Shown here: positions 26,343 to 33,737 of the stretch, one piece after another | How the letters are laid out: each line of letters starts with the position of its first letter | How positions within the stretch are numbered: position 1 is the first letter of the stretch | Source: DATGKG01 sp963783145 | GTDB lineage: Bacteria; Desulfobacterota; Binatia; Binatales; Binataceae | NCBI GenBank assembly: GCA_963783145.1 | Contig: CAWAMM010000005.1 | Coordinates: forward strand, 124,001 to 188,000 | Reading direction: 5' to 3' | Length of the DNA stretch: 64,000 nt | Position numbers and translations under genes: made by a program | Notes under the pieces: generated by a model | What the model was told of the DNA's origin: nothing | Database searches by the model: none | The model's input: the letters and a program-made list of their open reading frames with translations, nothing else

Positions 26343-27524
26343 ATGTCACATCGGCGTGAAAAACTGGTCGCTTTGGCGACGGAGCTGGCGAGCGATTTCG
26401 CGACTCGCGCGGCCGAGCACGATCGCAACAACAGCTTTCCCTTTGAGAACATCGCGCGCCTGAAAGAGACCGGTTACAGCGCGCTGGTGATACCCGAAGC
26501 GAATGGCGGCCTCGGCGCCGACCTCGAAGACTACGTGTTATGCCAGGAGCAACTCGCACAAGGATGCGGCGCGACTACCATCGCCATCAACATGCATCTG
26601 TTCGGACTCGGCAGCATGGTCGAGCTCTCGGCCGTGCAGCGTCCTGAACAGAAGCTTTTCCTGGATGCGATCGGACACGGCAAACAGATCATCGGCGGCG
26701 GTATCAGCGAGCCCGAAACCGGAGGCGATTGGGGACTCTTCGCGACCAAGGCGCGCAAGGACGGCGACAGCTACGTCCTCAACGGGCGCAAGACGTTTAC
26801 CAGCCTCTCGCCGGTGATCGATTTGTTCATGGTGATGGCGACCCTCGAGGATTCCAATCCTCCGCGCGCTTCGACGTTTCTCATTCCCAAGGGCACGGCG
26901 GGACTGGAGCTGATCGAGACCTGGGATGCGATGGGGATGCGCGCAACCGCGAGCCACGACCTCGCGATCAAGGACGTGGTGGTGCCTGCGATCGCGATGG
27001 CGGAATCGCGCCCGATCGGACCCATCGATGCGGCGTCGGTATCGCTCTTTACGTGGTTCTCGCTCTCGGTGGCCGCGGTCTACACCGGAATCGCGATCGC
27101 GGCGTTCAAGTTCGTCAAGGAATTCACCGGACGCTTCAAACCGATGGCGTTGCCCCGCCCAATTAAATATCTGCCCGGAATTCAGTTCGCCGCCGCCGAT
27201 GCGCAGGCCCTGCTGGTGCAGTCGCGCACCTTCTACGTCGAAACCGCGCGCGAATACGTAGCGAATCCGGAAAGGTTTTCCGGCGAAGGCGGCCTCGCGC
27301 GGGTCGTGCTCGCAAAATATATCGCGACCAACAATGCGATCCGCGCGGTCGACCTGATGATGGAAATCGTCGGCGCGCACGGCTACCTGAAAAAATTCCC
27401 GATGGAGCGCTACTTCCGCGATGTGCGCGCGGGCGTGAATCATCCCTTCTCGAATGCGCGCGCTCGCGAACTGATCGGCAAGAACGCCCTGGGCATCGGG
27501 CTCGGCGAACTCCCGCGCTGGTAG
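26343..27524 (+). CDS. acyl-CoA dehydrogenase-like flavoprotein
   Basis: 393 residues with the acyl-CoA dehydrogenase fold. Landmarks are ARLKETGYSALVIPEANGG, ISEPETGGDW (FAD-binding motif variant), SYVLNGRKTFTSLSP and a C-terminal EIVGAHGYLKKFPMERYFRD. The usual EGTSE block near the C-terminus is replaced by HPFSNARARELIGK. It may therefore act on an unusual acyl-CoA or as a flavin monooxygenase of the same fold. Cotranscription with the upstream AarF gene is possible. Confidence 0.88.
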   Translation: MSHRREKLVALATELASDFATRAAEHDRNNSFPFENIARLKETGYSALVIPEANGGLGADLEDYVLCQEQLAQGCGATTIAINMHLFGLGSMVELSAVQRPEQKLFLDAIGHGKQIIGGGISEPETGGDWGLFATKARKDGDSYVLNGRKTFTSLSPVIDLFMVMATLEDSNPPRASTFLIPKGTAGLELIETWDAMGMRATASHDLAIKDVVVPAIAMAESRPIGPIDAASVSLFTWFSLSVAAVYTGIAIAAFKFVKEFTGRFKPMALPRPIKYLPGIQFAAADAQALLVQSRTFYVETAREYVANPERFSGEGGLARVVLAKYIATNNAIRAVDLMMEIVGAHGYLKKFPMERYFRDVRAGVNHPFSNARARELIGKNALGIGLGELPRW

Positions 27525-27537
27525 ACCTAACCCCCAG

Positions 27538-27560
27538 CCCCTTCCCCTGCTGGGAAGGGG
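27538..27560. repeat. inverted repeat CCCCTTCCC/GGGAAGGGG
   Basis: A 9-bp perfect stem with a 5-nt loop, 13 bp after the dehydrogenase stop and 21 bp before the IMPase start. Similar C-rich/G-rich palindromes occur at 37.81 kb. No T-tract follows. Confidence 0.6.
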
Positions 27561-27581
27561 AGCAGAACAGGATTTGTAAGC

Positions 27582-28409
27582 GTGGATGACATCGAACAGG
27601 TCGCATTGCGCGCTGCTCGCGCTGCCGGACGCATCCATCTTCGCTGGCTGAACAAAACCAGGACCACCCGCAAGAGCAACGCGCTCGATTTGGTGACCGA
27701 GGCCGATAAGGAAGCCGAGGCCATCATCATCGCGAGCATCCGTCGCGCGTTCCCATCGCATGCGATCCTCGCCGAGGAGAGCGGCGCCAGCGCGCAGAAA
27801 AGCGAGCATCGATGGATCATCGATCCGCTCGACGGCACCACCAACTTCGCGCACGGATTTCCGGCGTTCTGCGTCTCTATCGCGTATGAGCATCGCGGTC
27901 GCGTTCAATACGGCGTGGTCTTCGATGCATTGCATAAAGATCTGTTCACCGCGCGTCGCGGAAAGGGCGCGCAGCTCAACAACAAGCCGATTCACGTCAG
28001 CAAGGCAAAGGCGCTGGCGACTTCGCTCCTGGCGACGGGATTTGCCTACGATCGCCGCGAGCGTCGCCGCTTCTACCTGGCATTCTGGGAAGAAATGATG
28101 ACCCGGGTTGAGGGCGTGCGGCGCGCCGGCTCGGCCGCGCTCGACCTCGCGTCAGTCGCCTGCGGTCGCCTCGACGGCTTCTGGGAATTCGGCCTCAAGC
28201 CGTGGGATGTCGCGGCCGGCTCGCTGCTGGTCACCGAGGCGGGCGGCATGGTGACGAACATGGATGGCACTCCGTTCGACCTGGCAGGGGCTCAGCTCCT
28301 CGCGACCAACAAGCGGATCCATCGTGAGATGGCGACTGCGCTTCGCGACATCCGCCCGGAGGCCGACCGCCGCCACCTAGAGATGCTGCGGAGCGAGGGC
28401 AAGGCATAG
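27582..28409 (+). CDS. inositol monophosphatase family protein
   Basis: 275 residues from a GTG with AGGA upstream. It is a metal-dependent Li-sensitive-type phosphatase. The metal ligands are visible as ILAEES (E65/E66), DPLDGTTNF (from D81) and the C-terminal WDVAAGSLLVTEAGG. The likely substrates are inositol-1-phosphate or related sugar phosphates; the SuhB, CysQ and histidinol-phosphatase subgroups share these motifs. It is the last protein gene before tRNA-Arg. Confidence 0.93.
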   Translation: MDDIEQVALRAARAAGRIHLRWLNKTRTTRKSNALDLVTEADKEAEAIIIASIRRAFPSHAILAEESGASAQKSEHRWIIDPLDGTTNFAHGFPAFCVSIAYEHRGRVQYGVVFDALHKDLFTARRGKGAQLNNKPIHVSKAKALATSLLATGFAYDRRERRRFYLAFWEEMMTRVEGVRRAGSAALDLASVACGRLDGFWEFGLKPWDVAAGSLLVTEAGGMVTNMDGTPFDLAGAQLLATNKRIHREMATALRDIRPEADRRHLEMLRSEGKA

Positions 28410-28459
28410 AGCGGCTTGTTCGATGCGGCCTCGCACGATACCTTCATGATTCCGCGCGC

Positions 28460-28531
28460 GCCCCGGTAGTGAAAAGGACATCACGGAGGTCTCCGGAACC
28501 TCAAGTCCGGGTTCGATTCCCGGCCGGGGCA
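28460..28531 (+). tRNA. tRNA-Arg (anticodon CCG)
   Basis: Folds into a full cloverleaf: acceptor GCCCCGG/CCGGGGC, D-stem GTGA/TCAC, anticodon stem GAGGT/ACCTC with loop CTCCGGA (anticodon CCG), a 4-nt variable loop, and T-arm CCGGG-TTCGATT-CCCGG. The discriminator base is A at 28531. The 3' CCA is not encoded. Confidence 0.95.
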
Positions 28532-28816
28532 TTCTTCTCGCTCGCTGCCACACCAAGCTGCGTTCTCGGTCAGGCGTGTCCGCTCTCGAAAGCAGTGAGC
28601 CTGATGTGGTCACGACGAATTGCTTCTGCTGCAGCGAGCGCCGATAACGTGGGATGCGGTCGAATCCCTTTACAGCACGTTCACTTCGACCGAACTTTGA
28701 CCAAGGCACGCGACGCGAGGCCTGATCACGGGCGCCATCGAAGATCGCGGCCGTGCGCGGAGCATGGTGGCGACCTTATTACGATGGCGCTTGGAAGACG
28801 CTAAGCTCCTTGAACC
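28532..28816. other. no gene recognised downstream of tRNA-Arg
   Basis: 285 bp between the tRNA and the DUF6883 remnant. No integrase, duplicated tRNA end or convincing reading frame was seen. Confidence 0.4.
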
Positions 28817-29163
28817 GTGAAGCTGCCCAATGGCGAGAAAACGGTGGTCCAAATCGCGAAATTGCGGGATTATTGTTTGAGCGCGGCGCATCCCGAAAGT
28901 CGCCATAAGGCGCTTGTCTTTCGGACAGTGCTGGGAATCGGCCCGGCCGACAGTCATGTCATATGGTACAGGAGCGGCTGCTGGCGGCCGCACGCGACCA
29001 AGATGCCGTTGTCGGCGAAGTTGACGAATTGGGCCACCGTTATGTGATAGATTTCCCGCTCGAGTATGCGGGACCTCGGGCGCTGGTGCGTTCCGCCTGG
29101 ATCGCACTTGAAAGTGAGAACTCTCCGCGCTTGACGAGTTGCTACATTTTGCGTGGACTCTGA
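28817..29163 (+). pseudogene. DUF6883-like gene interrupted by a frameshift
   Basis: The first frame starts MKLPNGEKTVVQIAKLRDYC and keeps the family pattern to about 28960. It then derails, while the adjacent frame continues with VQERLLAAARDQDAV, DELGHRYVIDFPL and PRLTSCYILRGL to 29163. Together the two pieces reconstruct a complete protein of about 115 residues of the DUF6883 type (recognised from memory). A single-base slip near 28957-28963 explains the break; either a real mutation or a sequence error is possible. The next gene, a DUF4926-type protein, starts 1 bp later. Confidence 0.75.
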
Positions 29164-29164
29164 C

Positions 29165-29374
29165 ATGAAACTATTAGATGTCGTTGCGCTTACCCAGGAC
29201 GAGCCAGAAAAAGGACTTCGTCGAGGACAGGTGGGGACCATCGTAGAGACGCTCACCTCCGGGGTCTTCGAAGTGGAGTTCTGCGCCTTGGAGGGGCGAA
29301 CCTATGCTTCGGTTGCCCTGCCGGAAAGCCACCTCATGCTTCTTCACCACGAGCCGGCCTCGGCCGTGGCTTAG
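29165..29374 (+). CDS. DUF4926-like small protein
   Basis: 69 residues from the ATG at 29165 (MKLLDVVALTQDEP), immediately after the DUF6883 remnant. The RRGQVGTIVETL...GVFEVEFC pattern is the compact beta-barrel-like DUF4926 core. From memory these two families are often neighbours, possibly as an antitoxin- or immunity-like pair, though no function is established. It is intact although its partner is broken. Confidence 0.75.
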   Translation: MKLLDVVALTQDEPEKGLRRGQVGTIVETLTSGVFEVEFCALEGRTYASVALPESHLMLLHHEPASAVA

Positions 29375-29396
29375 CTGGATTTTTCGGCTTCATCAG

Positions 29397-29942
29397 TTAG
29401 TCCGACTTTTTGGGCTGGGCAGCCTTCAGCGCGCTCGCGATCGCGGTCGTGGGTAGGAACATCGGCGTGGGGGTTGGACGCTCCTCAAGCATACCTTCCG
29501 TGGCTTCGAGCTCGACGAATCCGTAACGCGAATAGTAGTTCTCCGCCCCCGGCTTCGTGTCGACGAGGACGCCGACACAGCCCAGCTTCGCGCGCAGTTC
29601 GATCGCGAGCGAGAACACGGTGCGCATAAGGTGCTCGCCGACACCCATTCCCTGAGCTTTGCGGTCAACTGCCAACCGAGCGAGCCGGAGAATCGGGAGC
29701 GGATAGTCGGGCAGTTTCTTGCGTAGGCTTGTAGGAAGGTTTTCGATTTCCACGTGACCGACCGTCACAGTCGCGAAACCGAGGATCGCGGAACCTTCAA
29801 CCGCTACGTAGGTGGTGCCGAGGTGGTGGCGGAACTGGTTCTGCCCGGCGTAGCCGTGGAAAAAGAGGTCAAGGGGCTCATCGCCGGACTGGAAGGAACT
29901 CCGATCGTCCGTTTCTCCGAGCAGGCGGACCTCAAGCGCCAC
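29397..29942 (-). CDS. GNAT acetyltransferase, probable toxin (TacT-like)
   Basis: 181 residues with the GNAT fold. The acetyl-CoA pyrophosphate loop RKAQGMGVGEHL follows the LRLARLAVD strand, and the C-terminal YYSRYGFVELE is typical. TacT/AtaT-type toxins acetylate charged aminoacyl-tRNAs and block translation. Identification as a toxin rests on the N-terminal FQSGDEPLDLFFHGYAGQNQ pattern and on the overlapping ribbon-helix-helix gene upstream (11 nt overlap). A housekeeping acetyltransferase is the alternative. Confidence 0.8.
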   Translation of the reverse strand: MALEVRLLGETDDRSSFQSGDEPLDLFFHGYAGQNQFRHHLGTTYVAVEGSAILGFATVTVGHVEIENLPTSLRKKLPDYPLPILRLARLAVDRKAQGMGVGEHLMRTVFSLAIELRAKLGCVGVLVDTKPGAENYYSRYGFVELEATEGMLEERPTPTPMFLPTTAIASALKAAQPKKSD

Positions 29943-30192
29943 CGCGCATCAGCTCCACGAGGTCACTCGTTGGCTTTTGCCTCCCGCTCACCAAGGCCGC
30001 GATCTTACGGCCGCTGGCTGCGCTCACCACGAGTCGCGGTGGAATGATAATACTGGCCGGAAGCTCCTCCAGTGCCTGGATGTGATGAAGGAGTGCGCTT
30101 TCGATCAGAAATTGTTTCTTCACCCCATGAGCGCGCGAATAGCGTTCCAGCAACTGCCTGGTCCCTTGGGAAATCTCGGCTGAAATCTGCAT
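29932..30192 (-). CDS. ribbon-helix-helix antitoxin partner of the GNAT protein
   Basis: 86 residues. The N-terminal MQISAEISQGTRQLLERYSR and helix KKQFLIESALLHHIQAL match a MetJ/Arc/CopG-type ribbon-helix-helix. The C-terminal basic tail ends in VELMRGGA and would contact the toxin. It precedes and overlaps the GNAT gene, the usual antitoxin-first order. The inverted repeat just upstream is a likely operator. Confidence 0.78.
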   Translation of the reverse strand: MQISAEISQGTRQLLERYSRAHGVKKQFLIESALLHHIQALEELPASIIIPPRLVVSAASGRKIAALVSGRQKPTSDLVELMRGGA

Positions 30193-30210
30193 GACTTTAC
30201 GTACCCTTTC

Positions 30211-30224
30211 CTACGAAAGCGTAG
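30211..30224. promoter_or_regulatory. candidate operator of the GNAT/RHH pair
   Basis: CTACG-AAAG-CGTAG is a perfect inverted repeat 18 bp upstream of the antitoxin start. A third TACG-containing box (TTTACGTA) lies nearer the start codon. The spacing fits cooperative ribbon-helix-helix binding. Confidence 0.4.
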
Positions 30225-30283
30225 AGCATGCTCGGCGGGAGGTCAACCTTTCACTGCGCGCGACCGGTCGCCCCACGCCTCGA

Positions 30284-30967
30284 TCAGATTTTCACCGAAA
30301 GCTCGGTTCCGCCCCTCATCGGCAGGAGAGTCGAAACAAAGCCGTTGGCCGGACGCCGCACAAAATCCAGATAGTCGACGAAGGATTTGGGGAAATGTCC
30401 CACATTATCGCACACCACGGTCGCGCCCTTGCGCAGTTGAGGCGCCATCAGTTCGATGATGGGCCTGGCGAGTAACGGGAAACCGTCCACCAACAGAAAA
30501 TCGACCGGGCCGCCGCAGTCTCTGAGCGTAACGAGGGCATCGCCCTCGCGAAGTTCAATCAGATCGGCAACTCCGGCTTCCGCGAAATGGTTGCGCGCAT
30601 GGCGCGCCTTTTCGGGTTCAATTTCCGTCCCGATAACGACGCCGCCGCCCTGGTCGCGCATCGCCGCGGCAAGGTAGAGGGTGGAAACCCCGTACGACGT
30701 TCCGAACTCGACGACCCTGCGGGCCCCGAGGCTGCGGCACAACATGTATATCAACCAGCCTTGGCCCCGCCCGATCGGAATCAGTTTGTCGCGGACATAT
30801 TTTGCATCGGCATCATCGGCCCCTTTCGCACCAACCAGCCCCTTCAGGCCCTCCCACCCCAGGTGGACAGCAAGCCCGGGCAACTCCCGGCGGGCACGGG
30901 CGTGTAGCCGATCCAGAACATCATTGATCCGTCGATCCGTGATCGGATTGCAGGACGGTGGACTCAT
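30284..30967 (-). CDS. class I SAM-dependent O-methyltransferase-like protein
   Basis: 227 residues. SAM motif I is RRVVEFGTSYGVSTLYLAAA and motif II is VIGTEIEPEKARHARNHF. PVDFLLVDGFPLLARPI gives the acidic motif III region, as in catechol-type O-methyltransferases and Methyltransf_24 proteins. Metal ligands of the catechol type are not clear, so the acceptor is undefined. It is divergent from the MFS gene at 31.2 kb. Confidence 0.8.
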   Translation of the reverse strand: MSPPSCNPITDRRINDVLDRLHARARRELPGLAVHLGWEGLKGLVGAKGADDADAKYVRDKLIPIGRGQGWLIYMLCRSLGARRVVEFGTSYGVSTLYLAAAMRDQGGGVVIGTEIEPEKARHARNHFAEAGVADLIELREGDALVTLRDCGGPVDFLLVDGFPLLARPIIELMAPQLRKGATVVCDNVGHFPKSFVDYLDFVRRPANGFVSTLLPMRGGTELSVKI

Positions 30968-31194
30968 AGGTGGCTCCCAACTTAGCTCTGACGACGTTGA
31001 GCGTTCAAACCTCTATCCTCGGGGGCTCACCTTCCCCTGACGAACCCTAGGGTCGATTGACTCGCTTTTCTCCTCGAGGGAACCGGCTTCCGAGCGCATC
31101 ATCAAATTGATTTCAATAAGTTCCGCTGCTGGACTTTGCGCTGCAAGGCTAATACGACAAGCGGTAACTGACCTCTGTAAGGAGGACCGCGAAG

Positions 31195-32439
31195 ATGGCG
31201 TCCAGTGAAAAACCCTTGCCCTACCGATGGGTCATCGAAGCGCTGCTGATAGTTGCGCTGGCGAGCCAGACCCTGACCTGGCTGGCGCCCGCGCCTATCC
31301 TCGGCCCGATCATCAAGGATCTCCAGATTAACCTGAGCGCCGCCGGACTCATCATCTCGGTCATCGCGCTTTGCATCGCGATCTTTGCCCTCGCGGGCGC
31401 CCTCGTCGCGCAACGCATCGGCGCGCTGCGATCGTTCATCCTGGGCCTGTGGCTGCTCGCGATCGGCGGGGTGGGAAGCGGCTACGCGTCGGGCTTTGCA
31501 ATGCTGCTCGGCTGCCGCGTGATTGAGGGTATCGGCTTCGGCGTGATGATCGCGCCGCCCGCCACCCTCGTCATGCAATGGTTCGACGACTCGATGTGGC
31601 CATACATGAACATGCTCAACGCGGTCGCGCCGTTTCTTGGATTAACCGCCGCTTTCGCCGTGACCGGTCCGGTGTACGTCGCGCTCGGCTCGCGATGGCG
31701 GACCGTGCTGCTCACTTACGGTCTGATCGTCACCGCGATTGCAGTCCTGTGGACGCTGTTCGGCAAGCAGCATCCCTCGCATACTGAAGCTACCGGACAT
31801 GCGGCGGATGCGGGTGCGATGCGCGAAGTGCTGGGCATGCGCGACATCCGCGTCATCGCGGTCGCGCTCGCTTCAGGCATGTGGGTATTCCAGCTCTACA
31901 GCGCCTTCCTGCCGGAATTTTTTCATACTGTCCGCGGATTCTCGCTGGAGGAAGCGGGAAGCATGACCGCGCTGGTGCCGTTCGCGGGAGTCTTCGCGGC
32001 GGCGGGCGCCGGGGTGATGACCGGCGCGCTCGGCAGGCGCCGGCCGTTCACCTACCCAATGCAGATCCTGTTCGGCCTCGGATGCCTCGGTTCGGTGACC
32101 TTCACCAGCGTCGCAGCAATTCGCATATCGCTGATCTTAATCGGCGTCGGATCGTCGGCGCTGCTGCCGACCTTGCTCACCATGGTAATGGAACTACCCG
32201 GCATGACTCCGACCAAGGCCGGCAGTGGACTCGGCGTGGTGTGGGCCGCGGGATACACGGGAGCGTTCCTGTCGCCGTTCATATGCGGAGCGCTGGCCGG
32301 GCGCTTCGGCCTCGAAGCGGTGATGGTGGGTTCGTTGGTCTTCGCGCTGGTCGCGGTCGGTGGATTTTATATGGTGCCCGAAACGGGACCGGGCCGCCTC
32401 CGGGTGGGCGCGGAGGCTGCTCTGCGCACCGCCAAATAG
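31195..32439 (+). CDS. MFS transporter (CynX/NimT-like)
   Basis: 414 residues with about 12 membrane segments. It has a very strong ribosome-binding site, TAAGGAGG at 31178-31185. The N-terminal WLAPAPILGPIIKDLQINLS, and GALVAQRIGALRSFI in loop 2-3, resemble the CynX/NimT anion-importer group. The substrate is unknown. It is convergent with the exonuclease gene, with 8 bp between the stops. Confidence 0.88.
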   Translation: MASSEKPLPYRWVIEALLIVALASQTLTWLAPAPILGPIIKDLQINLSAAGLIISVIALCIAIFALAGALVAQRIGALRSFILGLWLLAIGGVGSGYASGFAMLLGCRVIEGIGFGVMIAPPATLVMQWFDDSMWPYMNMLNAVAPFLGLTAAFAVTGPVYVALGSRWRTVLLTYGLIVTAIAVLWTLFGKQHPSHTEATGHAADAGAMREVLGMRDIRVIAVALASGMWVFQLYSAFLPEFFHTVRGFSLEEAGSMTALVPFAGVFAAAGAGVMTGALGRRRPFTYPMQILFGLGCLGSVTFTSVAAIRISLILIGVGSSALLPTLLTMVMELPGMTPTKAGSGLGVVWAAGYTGAFLSPFICGALAGRFGLEAVMVGSLVFALVAVGGFYMVPETGPGRLRVGAEAALRTAK

Positions 32440-32447
32440 ACGCGGAG

Positions 32448-33323
32448 TTATCGCCAGCGGCGCGGCATGGTCTTAAGCCTCGCGACGCCGAGGTCATCGC
32501 ACCATTTCTCGAAGCGCGCCTTGGGAACACCGCGAAACTCCAGGTCCTTCAGAGAATCTTTGAGTGGAACCGTATCGACGAGTGTCGCGAGCTTTCGGTA
32601 GAGAAATGCTTCATCACGATGCGCCGCCAAGGTGGTCGCAAGCTGCAGCGCGCCGCGAGGCTGCACCTTCCAGTTCATCGCGTAGGTAGGGATGTCCTCG
32701 AGGTGCTCGTAGACGCCGAGCAGCATCGAGGCGGTTTTCTTTCCGAAGCCGGGCAATCCCGGAAAGCCATCGGCGCTGTCACCCGTCAATGCGAGGAAGT
32801 CCGGCATGCTATGCGGCCCGAATCCGCGCTCCGCGCGAAACGCAGCCTCATTGGTCACCTTCCTTTGCCGACGATCTACCTGCACCACTCGATCACCGAG
32901 GATGCGCTGGCCAAGGTCCTTGTCGGGGGTCATGATGCGGACCTGCTCGACCTCATCGCGGAAGCGACGCGCGCCGGTAGCGAGCGCATCGTCAGCCTCG
33001 TACTCATCCATCGACCACACAGCTATGCCGATGGCGCGAACAGCGTCCTCGGCGGCGTCGAATTGCGAGTGTAACTCGGGCGGAACACCCTCATCGCTCT
33101 TGTAGCCGGCATAAAGATCATTCCTGAACGACCGGATGGGATTGTCGAACGCGACCGCGATGTGACTGACAGCTTCCTGCGCGTCATTCAGCAGCGAGAG
33201 CAGCGACTCCACGATGCCGACCGTCGCCTTGGCATCGTTGCCTGACGGGGCCAGATGCCCGGGGCGCGGCGCGAAGTGCGCGCGATAGAGCTCATAAGTC
33301 CCATCGATGAGGTGCAATCTCAC
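32448..33323 (-). CDS. stand-alone 5'-3' exonuclease (FEN/PolA N-terminal type)
   Basis: 291 residues equivalent to the 5'-nuclease domain of DNA polymerase I. Metal-binding acidic residues appear in MRLHLIDGTYELYRAHF, YEADDALAT and MTPDKDLGQ. The helix-hairpin-helix DNA-binding part is LTGDSADGFPGLPGFGKKTA. It would remove RNA primers or flap structures. No polymerase domain follows, so this is a separate ExoIX-like or phage-D15-like protein. It lies between genes on the opposite strand. Confidence 0.92.
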   Translation of the reverse strand: MRLHLIDGTYELYRAHFAPRPGHLAPSGNDAKATVGIVESLLSLLNDAQEAVSHIAVAFDNPIRSFRNDLYAGYKSDEGVPPELHSQFDAAEDAVRAIGIAVWSMDEYEADDALATGARRFRDEVEQVRIMTPDKDLGQRILGDRVVQVDRRQRKVTNEAAFRAERGFGPHSMPDFLALTGDSADGFPGLPGFGKKTASMLLGVYEHLEDIPTYAMNWKVQPRGALQLATTLAAHRDEAFLYRKLATLVDTVPLKDSLKDLEFRGVPKARFEKWCDDLGVARLKTMPRRWR

Positions 33324-33383
33324 GCCGCGACTCCTCTATCCCGCGCAGTTTCGCGGCGCCGATGAATTTGCGAATATCCACCC

Positions 33384-33692
33384 ATGAGCAACCTCTTCGC
33401 GCGACTACTGTCCTCTTCCGTCATTTTTCTGATGCTGGCCACTCCTGCCCTGAGCCAATCAACTACGGCTAGCGCAAACCAGCCGCAAGCCCAAACCATC
33501 ACGGGAAGAGTTACCAAGCTCGACACCAAGGCAGGATTGTTTTCGGTGCGCGCCGGCGCCAGCGGCAAAGTCGTCGATCTGCGCGCCGACAAGAATGTCG
33601 ATACCAACTCGCTGCGCCGTGGAGAACGTGTCGTCGTGACCTATGCCGATGGGGTCGCGCTAAAGGTGCAGGCCACCAGGTCGGAGAAATAA
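33384..33692 (+). CDS. small secreted hypothetical protein
   Basis: 102 residues: a signal peptide (MSNLFARLLSSSVIFLMLA...PALSQ), then a small beta-rich domain with TITGRVTKLDTKAGLFSVRA and GERVVVTYADGVALKV. The pattern looks like an OB-fold or DUF5666-type periplasmic domain, but I am not certain. It stands alone. No enzyme motif is visible. Confidence 0.75.
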   Translation: MSNLFARLLSSSVIFLMLATPALSQSTTASANQPQAQTITGRVTKLDTKAGLFSVRAGASGKVVDLRADKNVDTNSLRRGERVVVTYADGVALKVQATRSEK

Positions 33693-33722
33693 AAACGGGC
33701 GAGGCGCCGAGGCCCCGCCCGT
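33690..33722 (-). terminator. rho-independent terminator of the BVMO gene
   Basis: On the minus strand a GC-rich hairpin (ACGGGCG...CGCCCGT outer stem with further internal pairing) ends in TTTTTATTT. It lies 16 bp beyond the BVMO stop. In the plus direction there is no T-tract. Confidence 0.7.
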
Positions 33723-33737
33723 CCTAAGCGCGATCGC

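Noticed and set aside
28377..28709. Minus-strand frame across tRNA-Arg
   Set aside because: It reads through the complement of a perfectly folded tRNA gene.
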